From Jiangella aurantiaca (GTDB lineage: Bacteria; Actinomycetota; Actinomycetes; Jiangellales; Jiangellaceae): a stretch of 64,000 nt of DNA. The DNA is taken from NCBI RefSeq assembly GCF_004349105.1, contig NZ_SMLB01000004.1, forward strand, positions 186,001 to 250,000. Reading direction: 5' to 3'. Both the position numbers and the translations under genes were made by a program. Positions within the stretch are counted from its first letter, which is position 1, and every line of letters starts with the position of its first letter. Shown here in pieces: positions 7,497-17,807 of this stretch. The notes under the pieces are model-generated. The model searched no databases. It saw only the letters and a list, made by a program, of their open reading frames with translations, and was not told the origin of the DNA.

Positions 7497-8246
7497 TCAG
7501 ACGCGGCGGAAGAGGAGGGCGCGCTTGACCTCCTGGATCGCCTTGGTCACTTCGATCCCTCGAGGACAAGCATCTGTGCAGTTGAACGTCGTGCGGCAGC
7601 GCCACACGCCGTCGCGGTCGTTGAGGATCTCGAGGCGCTGCTCGGCGCCCTCGTCACGCGAGTCGAAGATGAACCGGTGCGCTCCCACGATCGCCTGCGG
7701 GCCGAAGTACTGGCCGTCCGACCAGTACACGGGGCACGACGTGGTGCACGCGGCGCACATGATGCACTTCGTGGTGTCGTCGTAGCGGGCGCGGTCCTCG
7801 GGCGACTGACGCCGCTCGCGCGACGGCTCATTTCCGCTCGTGATCAGAAAGGGAAGAACAGACTTGTAGGCCTCGAAGAACGGGTCCATGTCGACCACGA
7901 GGTCCTTGAGCACCGCGAGGCCCTTGATCGGCTCGACGGTGATCGGCTTGTGGAGTTCCAAATCCTTGAGGAGAGTCTTACACGCCAGCCGGTTGCGGCC
8001 GTTGATGCGCATCGCGTCAGAGCCGCAGATGCCGTGCGCGCACGACCGCCGGAACGTCAGCGACCCGTCGATCTCCCACTTGATCTTGTGCAGCGCGTCG
8101 AGCACCCGGTCGGTGCCGTGCATGGTGACCGTGTGGTCCTCCCAGCGCGGCTCGGTGTCAGTCTCCGGGTTGAACCGGCGCAGCCGCAGCGTGACCTGGA
8201 AGGACGGGATTGCGCCGGCGACCGGCGCCTCGGCAACTGCAGTCAT
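7497..8246 (-). CDS. sdhB: Succinate dehydrogenase iron-sulfur subunit
   Basis: 249-aa SdhB, carrying electrons from the flavin of SdhA to the membrane anchor in complex II. The [2Fe-2S] site is C69, C74, D77 and C89 (an Asp replaces one Cys, as in E. coli SdhB). The [4Fe-4S]/[3Fe-4S] ligands are in CIMCAACTTSCP (C161, C164, C167, C171) and CRTTFNCTDACPRG (C217, C223, C227). Its ATG overlaps the sdhA stop (TCAT at 8243-8246), implying translational coupling. Last gene of the sdhCDAB operon; palindrome copy 2 lies 19 bp beyond its stop. Confidence 0.97.
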   Translation of the reverse strand: MTAVAEAPVAGAIPSFQVTLRLRRFNPETDTEPRWEDHTVTMHGTDRVLDALHKIKWEIDGSLTFRRSCAHGICGSDAMRINGRNRLACKTLLKDLELHKPITVEPIKGLAVLKDLVVDMDPFFEAYKSVLPFLITSGNEPSRERRQSPEDRARYDDTTKCIMCAACTTSCPVYWSDGQYFGPQAIVGAHRFIFDSRDEGAEQRLEILNDRDGVWRCRTTFNCTDACPRGIEVTKAIQEVKRALLFRRV

Positions 8247-9991
8247 CAGAACTTGCGCTCCATCGGCTGGTATCGGGTGACGACGACGGGCTTGAAGTCC
8301 AGCCGGACTACGTCGCCCTCATCGGAGCGGTACGCCATGGTGTGGCGCATGTAGTTGACGTCGTCCCGGTTCTGGTAGTCCTCGCGGAAGTGGCCGCCGC
8401 GCGACTCCTTGCGCTCCAGGGCGCCGACGACGATGACCTCGGCGAGGTCGAGCAGGAAGCCGAGCTCGACCGCCTCGAGCAGGTCGGTGTTGAACCGGCG
8501 GCCCTTGTCCTGCACGGACACGTTCGCGTAGCGGGCCTTCAGCGCGTGGATGTCAGAGAGCGCCTGCTTCAGCGTCGCCTCCGAACGGAACACCTGGGCA
8601 TTCGCGTCCATCGTCTCCTGCAGCTCGCGGCGCAGGACGGCGACCCGCTCGCCGTCGGCGCGGTCACGGATCCCCTCCAGCAGCGCCTCGGTGTCCGCCG
8701 ACGGCGCGTCCGGCAGCTCGACCAGCGGCGCCTTCGCGGCGAACTCCGCCGCCGCGATGCCGGCCCGCCGGCCGAAGACGTTGATGTCCAGCAGCGAGTT
8801 CGTGCCCAGCCGGTTCGCACCGTGGACGCTCACGCAGGCCACCTCGCCGGCGGCGTACAGGCCGGGGACGACGTGGGTGTTGTCGGCAAGCACCTCGGCG
8901 TCGATGGTCGTCGGCATGCCGCCCATCGCGTAGTGCGCCGTCGGGAAGACCGGCACCGGCTCGGTGTACGGCTCGACGCCCAGGTAGGTGCGGGCGAACT
9001 CGGTGATGTCGGGCAGCTTGGCATCGATGTGCGACGGCTCGAGGTGGGTGAGGTCGAGCAGCACGTAGTCCTTGTTCGGGCCGGCGCCGCGGCCCTCGCG
9101 GACCTCGTTGGCCATCGCCCGGGCGACGACGTCGCGCGGCGCGAGGTCCTTCAGCGTCGGGGCGTAGCGCTCCATGAACCGCTCGCCCTCGCTGTTGCGC
9201 AGGATCGCACCCTCGCCGCGGGCCGCCTCGGACAGCAGAATGCCCAGGCCGGCGAGGCCCGTCGGGTGGAACTGGAAGAACTCCATGTCTTCCAGCGGCA
9301 GCCCGCGCCGGAGCGCGATGGCCATGCCGTCGCCGGTCAGCGTGTGCGCGTTCGACGTGGTCTTGTACACCTTGCCGGCGCCGCCGGTCGCGAACACGAC
9401 CGCCTTCGCGCGGAACACGTGGATCTCGCCGGTGGCCAGCTCGTACGCCACCACGCCGGCCGTGCGCCGGACGCCGTCGACCTCGGTGAACAGCAGATCC
9501 AGCACGTAGAACTCGTTGAAGAACTCGACCTCGCGCTTGATGCACTGCTGGTAGAGCGTCTGCAGGATCATGTGGCCGGTGCGGTCGGCGGCGTAGCAGG
9601 ACCGGCGGACGGCGGCCTCGCCGTGCTTGCGGGTGTGCCCGCCGAAGCGGCGCTGGTCGATCAGGCCGTCGGGCGTGCGGTTGAACGGCAGTCCCATCTT
9701 CTCCAGGTCGAGGACGGCGTCGATGGCCTCCTTCGCCATCACCTCGGCGGCGTCCTGGTCGACCAGGAAGTCACCGCCCTTGACGGTGTCGAAGGTGTGC
9801 CACTCCCAGTTGTCCTCCTCGACGTTGGCCAGCGCGGCGCACATGCCGCCCTGGGCCGCGCCGGTGTGCGACCGGGTCGGATAGAGCTTGGTCAGCACGG
9901 CGGTGCGGACCCGCTGGCCGGCCTCGAGCGCCGCGCGCATCCCGGCGCCGCCGGCACCGACGATCACCACGTCGTACTGATGGGTCTGCAT
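8246..9991 (-). CDS. sdhA: Succinate dehydrogenase flavoprotein subunit
   Basis: 581-aa catalytic subunit oxidising succinate to fumarate. Shows the dinucleotide-binding VIVGAGGAGMRAA (about 9-21), the covalent-FAD histidine H42 in RSHTGAAQGG, the FQFHPTGL substrate-loop motif, and a second FAD segment GEVACVSVHGANRLGTNSLLD. Length and motifs match SdhA rather than fumarate reductase of the Bacteroidetes type. It is preceded 27 bp upstream by sdhD and overlaps sdhB. Operon order C-D-A-B is standard for aerobic actinomycetes. Confidence 0.97.
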   Translation of the reverse strand: MQTHQYDVVIVGAGGAGMRAALEAGQRVRTAVLTKLYPTRSHTGAAQGGMCAALANVEEDNWEWHTFDTVKGGDFLVDQDAAEVMAKEAIDAVLDLEKMGLPFNRTPDGLIDQRRFGGHTRKHGEAAVRRSCYAADRTGHMILQTLYQQCIKREVEFFNEFYVLDLLFTEVDGVRRTAGVVAYELATGEIHVFRAKAVVFATGGAGKVYKTTSNAHTLTGDGMAIALRRGLPLEDMEFFQFHPTGLAGLGILLSEAARGEGAILRNSEGERFMERYAPTLKDLAPRDVVARAMANEVREGRGAGPNKDYVLLDLTHLEPSHIDAKLPDITEFARTYLGVEPYTEPVPVFPTAHYAMGGMPTTIDAEVLADNTHVVPGLYAAGEVACVSVHGANRLGTNSLLDINVFGRRAGIAAAEFAAKAPLVELPDAPSADTEALLEGIRDRADGERVAVLRRELQETMDANAQVFRSEATLKQALSDIHALKARYANVSVQDKGRRFNTDLLEAVELGFLLDLAEVIVVGALERKESRGGHFREDYQNRDDVNYMRHTMAYRSDEGDVVRLDFKPVVVTRYQPMERKF

Positions 9992-10018
9992 GGAAACTCG
10001 CCTCTCTACGGCTGAGCG

Positions 10019-10462
10019 CTACGGCACCGGGCAGAACGACGGCAACAGGTCGGCAGCCGCGTCCGGCGGGCACGGGTCGAACGTGAAGATCACCAGCGTC
10101 CCGAGCACGATGGTGATGGTGGTGGCCGTGTACAGCCCGACCTTCAGCCACAGCCGCACCTGGTCGCGCTCGGCGTAGTCGTTGATGATCGTGCGCAGCC
10201 CGTTGGTGCCGTGCAGCATCGCCAGCCACAGCATCATCAGGTCCCACACCTGCCAGACCGGGTCGGCCCACTTGCCGGCCACGAAGCCGAAGTCGAGCGC
10301 GTTGATGCCGTCGCCGGTCATCAGGTTCACGAACAGGTGCGTGAAGATCAGGATGACCAGCAGCACGCCGGACGCGCGCATGAACATCCACGCGTACAGC
10401 TCGGTGTTGGTGCGGCCGCGCAGCCGGCGCGGTGTCCGCGGGGCGGGAATCGTCGTCGTCAT
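10019..10462 (-). CDS. sdhD: Succinate dehydrogenase hydrophobic membrane anchor
   Basis: 147 aa with three transmembrane helices (about 30-50, 70-95 and 110-130). The motif WMFMRASGVLLVILIFTHLFVNLM carries a heme/quinone-site His, followed by MLHGTNGLRTIINDYAERD, which is diagnostic for the SdhD/CybS anchor. It anchors the complex and helps ligate heme b. The gene follows sdhC by 4 bp. The C-terminus ends in an odd PCPPDAAADLLPSFCPVP tail not needed for function. Confidence 0.92.
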   Translation of the reverse strand: MTTTIPAPRTPRRLRGRTNTELYAWMFMRASGVLLVILIFTHLFVNLMTGDGINALDFGFVAGKWADPVWQVWDLMMLWLAMLHGTNGLRTIINDYAERDQVRLWLKVGLYTATTITIVLGTLVIFTFDPCPPDAAADLLPSFCPVP

Positions 10463-10466
10463 CGCG

Positions 10467-10907
10467 TCAGCCCCCGAACACGTGGGAGAGGTGGCGGATC
10501 GTGAACGGCACCATCAGCACCACCCAGAGGACCAGGACGGTGGCGAACATGTGCTTCTGGTAGCGCGGCCCCTTCGACCAGAAGTCCACGAGGACGATGC
10601 GCAGGCCGTTGAACGCGTGGAACACCACGGCGGCCACCAGCCCGACCTCCAGGAGCCCGACGATCGGGTTCTTGTAGGTGTCGATCACCTCGTTGTACGC
10701 CTCCGGCGACACCCGGACGAGCGCGGTGTCGAGGATGTGCGCGAAGAGGAAGAAGAAGATGCCGATTCCGGTGACCCGGTGGGCCACCCACGACCACATG
10801 CCTTCACGGCCGCGATAGAGCGTGCCAGCAGGCGCCTTGGGCACGAACGTGCTGCCTTCCGATTGCGACGGGGGACGGCCGGGCGTCCGCGCTCGGCCGC
10901 CGCTCAT
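10467..10907 (-). CDS. sdhC: Succinate dehydrogenase cytochrome b556 subunit
   Basis: About 146 aa from ATG 10907 (MSGGRARTPG); a longer frame upstream lacks family-like sequence and would enter the promoter. The SdhC signature is GMWSWVAHRVTGIGIFFFLFAHILDT, with the heme-coordinating His in the second half, and FHAFNGLRIVLVDF. Three transmembrane helices. First gene of sdhCDAB; its promoter is in the 190-bp region shared with the divergent ECF sigma gene, where ccctcactgaggg (10986-10998) is a small dyad that could bind a regulator. Confidence 0.92.
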   Translation of the reverse strand: MSGGRARTPGRPPSQSEGSTFVPKAPAGTLYRGREGMWSWVAHRVTGIGIFFFLFAHILDTALVRVSPEAYNEVIDTYKNPIVGLLEVGLVAAVVFHAFNGLRIVLVDFWSKGPRYQKHMFATVLVLWVVLMVPFTIRHLSHVFGG

Positions 10908-11098
10908 GCTAGCTCCGCCGCAAGGGTCAGGTCCGTGGTCAATCTCACGTCTGACCTGTTCAGGGCATTGTTCGGGCCGTGACATCCCTCACTGAGGGTC
11001 TCCTAACAAACCGAAGATCTTGCTGTTCGGTGCAATGCTGGTGCAGTCCGGTTCGTCCTGTCGGTGAAGGGAGTACGGCCGGCGACGGGAGGAGAGCG

Positions 11099-11725
11099 AT
11101 GGTGCTCACCGCGAGCGACACGGCGGCGCTCCAGCAGCTCGCCCGCGACGAGCTGCCGGGACTGTACGCGCTCGCCCGGCGGCTCGCGGGGCGCAACGAT
11201 GCCGAGGACGTCGTGCAGGAGGCCCTGCTGCGGGCCTGCCAGGCGTTCGGTTCGCTCCGGGATCACCAGGCCGGCGCCCGATGGCTGCGGGTCATTCTCG
11301 CCAATGTCTGGCGTGACCGTGTCCGCAAGGACCTCCGCGCGCCTCGCGAGCTCCCGGTCGACGACGTCGAGCGGTTCTCGCTCTACCGGACGCTCGTCGA
11401 GGAGGACCCGTTCCCTTACTCGGACAGTCTTCACCTGGACTTCCTGAGTGCGTTCACCGATGACGACGTGGACACGGTTCTCGATCGGCTGCCACCTCGC
11501 TACCGTGCGCCGCTCGTCCTTCGTTACGTCGAGGGCTTCGCGACAGCGCAGATCGCCCGGATGCTCGAGCTGCCGCTCGGGACGGTCCTGTCGCAACTTC
11601 ATCGCGGCCGGAGGCTGTTCGAGCGGGAGATGTGGAACTACGCCGCCGAGTGCGGCCTCCTCCCTGATCAGGGCGGCGCCCGGGCCGGGGAACGCGAGGG
11701 AGGGGGTCCGAGGTGGAGCGCATGA
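11099..11725 (+). CDS. ECF-type RNA polymerase sigma factor
   Basis: 208 aa. Region 2 (about 12-80) includes LYALARRLAGRNDAEDVVQEALLRACQAF and WLRVILANVWRD; region 4 (about 135-190) has LDRLPPRYRAPLVLRYVEGFATAQIARMLELPLGTVLSQLHRGRRL, so both core-binding and -35-recognition domains are intact. ATG 11099 is chosen over upstream in-frame starts because gggaggag (11087-11094) precedes it and homology begins there. The 3' end overlaps the next gene by 13 bp, as expected for a sigma/anti-sigma pair. It probably controls the methyltransferase cluster and itself. Confidence 0.92.
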   Translation: MVLTASDTAALQQLARDELPGLYALARRLAGRNDAEDVVQEALLRACQAFGSLRDHQAGARWLRVILANVWRDRVRKDLRAPRELPVDDVERFSLYRTLVEEDPFPYSDSLHLDFLSAFTDDDVDTVLDRLPPRYRAPLVLRYVEGFATAQIARMLELPLGTVLSQLHRGRRLFEREMWNYAAECGLLPDQGGARAGEREGGGPRWSA

Positions 11726-11958
11726 TCAGCTGCGGTGAGGCCGTCCGGCACCTCTGGGAGTTCCTCGATCGGGGACTGTCTGACGAGAACCAGCGCGCGG
11801 TCGAAGAGCATCTGGCCTGGTGCGTTCGGTGCTGCGGTGAGCTGGAGTTCGCCCGGAGCCTGCGGCAGCTGCTGCGGACGACGGCCGAGGGCGGGGTCCC
11901 CGACGATGTCCGGAACCGGCTGTCGCGGTTCATCGACGACCTCGATCACATCGACTGA
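11713..11958 (+). CDS. ZAS-type (zf-HC2) anti-sigma factor, 81 aa
   Basis: Small soluble protein with the zinc-anti-sigma motif H33-x3-C37-x2-C40 and an upstream C7, followed by C41; no transmembrane helix. RsrA-type ZAS proteins release their sigma factor when zinc-ligating thiols are oxidised or modified; the ligand set here supports a thiol-sensing role, by inference. GTG start at 11713 (an ATG three codons later, 11722, is possible); overlap with the sigma gene implies coupled translation. 20 bp separate it from the first methyltransferase. Confidence 0.85.
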   Translation: MERMISCGEAVRHLWEFLDRGLSDENQRAVEEHLAWCVRCCGELEFARSLRQLLRTTAEGGVPDDVRNRLSRFIDDLDHID

Positions 11959-11978
11959 GCCGTGGGGCCCATGGAGAG

Positions 11979-12782
11979 ATGAACGGCGACCTGATGTTCC
12001 AGGAGGAGATCCGGGCCAAGGTCCGCGACGCCTACGGTGCCATCCCCGCCGGGGCCGGACGGGCCATGGCCCAGCGGTTCTATTCGGATGAGGAGTTGTC
12101 CTCGATCCCCGAGCGTGCGGTCGACTGGGCGCTCGGCGTCGGGAACCCCGTCCGGTACGCCGGACTGTCGCCGGGTGACGTCGTGCTCGACGTGGGGTGC
12201 GGCGGAGGCATCGACACAGTCCTCGCGGCCCGTCGCGTCGGTCCGGCCGGCCGGGTCATCGGGTTGGACATGCTCGCGGAGATGTGCGACCGGGCCCGCG
12301 AAACGGCGGAGGAGGCGGGCGTCGGAGCGTCGTGTGAGTTCACGACCGGTCTGATGGAAGACATGCCGCTGCCCGACGCCTCGGTGGACGTCGTCGTGTC
12401 GAACGGGGTCATCAACCTCTCGCCCCGCAAGAGCCGCGTCCTCGCGGAGATCGTCCGCGTGCTGGTCCCGGGTGGACGTCTCTGCGTCGCCGACCTGACG
12501 GTCGAGGACGACCTGCCGGCCGAGGTGCTCACCAGTGACGCCGCGTGGGCCGGGTGCATCTCCGGCGCCCTGTCCGAGCGCGTGTTCGCGAAGAAGCTGG
12601 ATCACGCCGGACTGGTCGGCGTCGAGATGAACGAGCAGGTCCCGTTCGGCCTCGCCGACGTAGCGCTGTATCCGTTGTTCACTCCGGCGGTGCTGGAGCT
12701 CATGGCGCGCGTCATCCCCGAGGGACGACGCGACCGCGTGGCCGTCGGGCTGATCGTCCGCGCCGCCAAGCCGGAGTCCTGA
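11979..12782 (+). CDS. SAM-dependent methyltransferase, ArsM-like, 267 aa
   Basis: Class I methyltransferase. Motif I VLDVGCGGG (69-77), an acidic motif II in VIGLDM, and the post-motif VSNGVINLSPRK are visible. The surrounding layout (FYSDEELSSIPERAV, then xGxGNP, then AGCISGAL) is that of the arsenite methyltransferase ArsM family. However, the conserved Cys of LGCGNP is Val here (ALGVGNP, V54), while the second (C193 in AGCISGAL) remains, so arsenite as substrate is doubtful. Second gene downstream of the sigma factor; likely part of its regulon. Confidence 0.8.
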   Translation: MNGDLMFQEEIRAKVRDAYGAIPAGAGRAMAQRFYSDEELSSIPERAVDWALGVGNPVRYAGLSPGDVVLDVGCGGGIDTVLAARRVGPAGRVIGLDMLAEMCDRARETAEEAGVGASCEFTTGLMEDMPLPDASVDVVVSNGVINLSPRKSRVLAEIVRVLVPGGRLCVADLTVEDDLPAEVLTSDAAWAGCISGALSERVFAKKLDHAGLVGVEMNEQVPFGLADVALYPLFTPAVLELMARVIPEGRRDRVAVGLIVRAAKPES

Positions 12783-12863
12783 ACCGCGCGGGACGGGCAC
12801 GCAATATCCGCGCCGTCCGAACGTCCTCCCCAGCGAAGGATCAGTACGAAGGGGGAGGTCGTC

Positions 12864-13355
12864 ATGGCGACGGAAACGATGCGGACGGGAGTTCACCGCC
12901 AGGCACGAGTCGGGTCGGGGCTGATGGCGCTGGCGGGGCTCGGGTTCATCGGATACGGGGTGATCTTCTTCATCCTCAACTTCTCCGACCAGTTCCTCGA
13001 ACTCGGCATCTCCACCGACGAGGTTCCGGTCACGCGTGACCAGATCAAGGAGTTCAGCCCGGAGCTGTTCGAGTACATCTCGCACCTGCACATCGCGATC
13101 GCCGGCTTCCTGATCGCGCTGGGCGTGGCGGTGGCAGCACTGTCATGGGTGGGTGTGGGAAGCGGGCAGCGCTGGGCGTGGTGGACCGCTGTGGCGTCAG
13201 CGGTGCTGGCCGTCGGCATCGCCCTTCCCGCGCACTACCCCAACGACTTCGACACGATCGAGCACCTCGGCCTCATCTACCTGGCGGTCGCGATCTTCGT
13301 CGTCGGCGCCGTGCTCACCCTGCGGGTCGCGGTGCCACGTCCGGGCGCACACTGA
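12864..13355 (+). CDS. Four-helix membrane protein, 163 aa
   Basis: Hypothetical protein with four predicted helices (about 18-42, 72-92, 100-118, 133-155). A charged external or internal loop after helix 1 holds STDEVPVTRDQIKEFSPELFEYISHLHIA; helix 3 is followed by ALPAHYPNDFDTIEHLG. The conserved-looking HLH and H of AHYPND could bind a metal or heme, but this is speculation. Strong ribosome site gggggagg (12849-12856). It lies between two related methyltransferase genes, suggesting a shared process at the membrane. Confidence 0.8.
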   Translation: MATETMRTGVHRQARVGSGLMALAGLGFIGYGVIFFILNFSDQFLELGISTDEVPVTRDQIKEFSPELFEYISHLHIAIAGFLIALGVAVAALSWVGVGSGQRWAWWTAVASAVLAVGIALPAHYPNDFDTIEHLGLIYLAVAIFVVGAVLTLRVAVPRPGAH

Positions 13356-13373
13356 CAGGGAAGGGGACCAGCC

Positions 13374-14150
13374 GTGAGCACGATGCTCACCGTCGATCCA
13401 GGACAGCTCCGGGCCTCGGTCACGGAGAAGTACGCCGAGTTGGCGCGGCACCCGGCGGGCGGGTTCCACTTCCACACGGGCCGGCGGCTCGCCAGGCTCC
13501 TGGACTACGACGCCGCACTGGTCGAGTCGCTGCCCGACCGCGCGGTCGAGTCCTTCGCCGGTGTGGCCAACCCGTTCTCGCTCGGGCCGCTCGGTCAGGG
13601 CGAGCACGTCGTCGACATCGGTTCAGGCGGCGGCTTCGACACCTTCGTCGCCGCCTGTCTCGTCGGCGCCGACGGCCACGTGGTGGGCGTGGACATGACG
13701 CCCGCCATGCTGGCCAAGTCGCGCGAGACCGCGCGCCTCATGGCGTTCGGCCAGGTCGAGTTCCGCGAGGGGCTCGCCGAAGGATTGCCGGTCGCCGACG
13801 GCTGGGCGGACGTCGTCATCTCCAACGGCGTGTTCAATCTCGTCGCCGACAAGACGCTGGCCCTGGCGGAGGCCTTCCGGATTCTGCGGCCGGGCGGCCG
13901 GTTGCGGATCGCCGACATCGCTCTCGGGCGGCCAGTACCAGCGGCGGCGGCCTGCTCGATCGACCTCTGGACCGACTGCATCGCGGGCGGGTTGTCCGTC
14001 GACGACTGGCGGGGCCTGCTGACGACCGCCGGCTTCGCCGACATCCGAGTCGGGCCGGCGGTCGACACCTTCGGTGGTGCACCGGGGGAGCGCAACGCCC
14101 GCCGGTACGAGGTCTTCGGCTATCCGTTCGCCGCGCGCAAGCCGGGCTGA
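13374..14150 (+). CDS. SAM-dependent methyltransferase, second ArsM-like paralogue, 258 aa
   Basis: Class I methyltransferase with motif I VVDIGSGGG (79-87), VVGVDMTPAML and VVISNGVFNLVADK. The N-terminus has HTGRRLARLLDYD and ESFAGVANPF, and the C-terminal half has TDCIAGGLS (C202), equivalent to the CxxGAL segment of the first methyltransferase. Again the Cys preceding the GNP/ANP motif is absent. Substrate unknown. GTG 13374 has aaggggacc nearby; ATG 13383 is an alternative. Only 18 bp follow the membrane-protein gene, so the five genes 11099-14150 read as one operon. Confidence 0.8.
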   Translation: MSTMLTVDPGQLRASVTEKYAELARHPAGGFHFHTGRRLARLLDYDAALVESLPDRAVESFAGVANPFSLGPLGQGEHVVDIGSGGGFDTFVAACLVGADGHVVGVDMTPAMLAKSRETARLMAFGQVEFREGLAEGLPVADGWADVVISNGVFNLVADKTLALAEAFRILRPGGRLRIADIALGRPVPAAAACSIDLWTDCIAGGLSVDDWRGLLTTAGFADIRVGPAVDTFGGAPGERNARRYEVFGYPFAARKPG

Positions 14151-14166
14151 GCGGTGCGGCGGTCCG

Positions 14167-15297
14167 CTACGCCGCGGGAGCCGCCAGCCGCTTGCGTGCG
14201 ATCGCCGTCGCGTAGTGCTCGAGGAGCTGGTCGCAGATCGCCTCCCACGACCGCCCGTACACCGACTCGCGGGCGGCGGCGGCCATCCGGACCCGGCGGA
14301 CCGGGTCGGCGGCGATCCGCCCCACCGCGTGCCGCAGCTGGTCGCCGTCGCCGGTGTCGACGAGGTAGCCGGACCAGCCGTGATCGACGAGGTCGGTCGG
14401 GCCGCCGGCGTTCGGCGCCACGACGGGGACGCCGGAGGCCAGCGCCTCCTGGACAGCCTGGCAGAACGTCTCGGCCGGGCCCGTGTGCACGAACACGTCG
14501 AGGCTGGCGTAGGCCTTGGAGAGCGCCTGGCCGGTGCGAAAGCCGAGGAACGCGGCGTCGGGCAGCGCGGCCCGCAGCGACTGCTCGCTCGGCCCGCCGC
14601 CGACGATGGCCAGCTGGACGCCCGGCAGCCCGGCCAGCGCGGTGAGCGAGGCGACGTGCTTCTCCGGCGCCAGCCGCCCGACGTAGCCGACGATGACCTC
14701 GCCGTTCGGTGCCAGCTCGCGGCGCAGCTCGTCGTCGCGGTGGGCCGGGTGGAAGCGGACGAGGTCGACCCCGCGGCCCCAGCGGGCCAGCCGCGGGAAG
14801 CCGTGCGCGGCCAGCTGCCGCAGGCTCGCCGTCGACGGCGCAAGCGTGAGGTCGGCCTGCTCGTGGATGCGGCGCATCCAGGACCAGATGGCGTCGTCGC
14901 CGATGGTGCGCCAGAGCCGGTAGCCGCGGGCGAACCCGGCGAGGTCTGTCTGGTAGACGGCGACCGTCGGCAGCCCCAGCCGGGTGGCCGCGTTCATGCC
15001 GGCCTTGCCCAGCCACACCGGTGCCGCCAGGTGCACCACGTCGGGCTCGAAGTCGCGCAGGATCCGGCTGATGCGCCGCCGGGTGGAGATCCCGACGATG
15101 CTGTCGTCGTTGCCCGGGAGTGCGAACGACGGCACCCGTCGCACCTGGTGGCCGTCGTACTCCGACACGCCCTCGCCGGGGGCGATCACGAGGCCGGTGT
15201 GGCCACGTCGCGTGAGATGCTCCGCGACGCGGCATACCGAGTTCGTGACGCCGTTGATCTGGGGGAGGAACGACTCAGCGACGATCGCTACCCTCAT
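14167..15297 (-). CDS. GT4 family glycosyltransferase (PimB/MgtA-like)
   Basis: 376-aa GT-B fold glycosyltransferase. The N-terminal domain begins MRVAIVAESFLPQINGVTNSVCRVAEHL, typical of actinomycete mannosyltransferases acting on phosphatidylinositol or glucuronate diacylglycerol. The C-terminal donor domain has GYVGRLAPEKHV, and the GT4 EX7E motif ETFCQAVQEALASGVPVVA. Retaining transfer from a nucleotide-sugar (likely GDP-mannose) at the cytoplasmic membrane face is inferred from family. Start at ATG 15297; the longer frame upstream has no homology-like sequence. Convergent with the methyltransferase operon. Confidence 0.88.
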   Translation of the reverse strand: MRVAIVAESFLPQINGVTNSVCRVAEHLTRRGHTGLVIAPGEGVSEYDGHQVRRVPSFALPGNDDSIVGISTRRRISRILRDFEPDVVHLAAPVWLGKAGMNAATRLGLPTVAVYQTDLAGFARGYRLWRTIGDDAIWSWMRRIHEQADLTLAPSTASLRQLAAHGFPRLARWGRGVDLVRFHPAHRDDELRRELAPNGEVIVGYVGRLAPEKHVASLTALAGLPGVQLAIVGGGPSEQSLRAALPDAAFLGFRTGQALSKAYASLDVFVHTGPAETFCQAVQEALASGVPVVAPNAGGPTDLVDHGWSGYLVDTGDGDQLRHAVGRIAADPVRRVRMAAAARESVYGRSWEAICDQLLEHYATAIARKRLAAPAA

Positions 15298-15530
15298 GCC
15301 CGCAACCATGCGGGCGCCCGGTGGCGCGACGGGGATGGCCGCATGAACGGCGGTTGACGCTATGGCGTCGGCTGATCCGTGTCCGACCCTTCGAGACGCA
15401 AGGTTCTCACTATGAGAGACGCATGGTGACGCTGAGTGATGACAGCCAGCAAGATCGATACTACGGGTGCGCCCACGGGTCTGACGGGGCTCGGGTGTCT
15501 CGGTACTGCCAGGCGACTGGGGAGTAGCGA

Positions 15531-16106
15531 GTGACGGTTGACATCGGAACACCTGCACGCGTGTTGCTGGTCGGGAAGCGGGTACGCGTCCTCGACGAAC
15601 TGGGCCGGGCGTTACGCGAGGCGGGCATGGTGGTCCGCGAGGAGACCGATGCCGAACGGGTGCGCTACGGCGTCGACGGCGCCAGCATCGACATCCTGGC
15701 GCTGGGCCGGGCGGTCACCGGCCCGAAGCGCGACCGGATGATCTCGTCGCTGAAGGCGCAGAACCCCATGCTGCGGGTCGTCGACGGCCTCGCGCCGATC
15801 CCGTCGATCATCGTGGCGCAGATCCGCGAGGTCGTGACGGCGCCCAACCGCGACACCCGCATCGTCGGCGCGGCCGCCTACGAGTCCGGCGACAACAGCA
15901 TCGTGCTGGTGCTGCGCCGGCCCGCCCACCTGGACGTCACATTGCACCGGCTGGACCCGCTCTACCGGGTGCACGAGACAGACGTCTACACCGGCCCGCT
16001 CGACCGCGGCCGGCAGCGGCTGCCGCTGGGCCGCCGGGTCGGCCGGGGCGAGCGGTTCCTCGTGGTCGAGGCCGACGACGAGACGACGGTGCATCCGCTC
16101 GGCTGA
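15531..16106 (+). CDS. Hypothetical protein, 191 aa, possible degenerate receiver-like fold
   Basis: Unrecognised. The first 95 residues ([27 protein letters not shown], then [23 protein letters not shown]) alternate beta strands and helices like a receiver domain, but lack the acidic pair and phospho-Asp. The second half is beta-rich ([35 protein letters not shown]). GTG start follows a weak ggggag at 15520-15525. Monocistronic between a divergent glycosyltransferase and the mutase gene. The 233-bp upstream region holds a small dyad (ttctcactatgagaga) possibly regulatory. Confidence 0.65.
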   Translation: MTVDIGTPARVLLVGKRVRVLDELGRALREAGMVVREETDAERVRYGVDGASIDILALGRAVTGPKRDRMISSLKAQNPMLRVVDGLAPIPSIIVAQIREVVTAPNRDTRIVGAAAYESGDNSIVLVLRRPAHLDVTLHRLDPLYRVHETDVYTGPLDRGRQRLPLGRRVGRGERFLVVEADDETTVHPLG

Positions 16107-16171
16107 GCGCCGAGGTTGTGCAGAAAGTCACCACCCACACTCGTCGCCGGGTCACTACCGTGGACAGCACC

Positions 16172-17749
<1,578 letters not shown>

Positions 17750-17807
17750 GCCCTCTGTCAGGGGCGGAACATACGATGTGGCCGTCCGCACGTCGACGGA
17801 GGTCCTC

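Noticed and set aside
15298-15530. Riboswitch or tRNA upstream of the 191-aa protein
   Set aside because: No conserved riboswitch core or cloverleaf could be drawn; only a small dyad is present.
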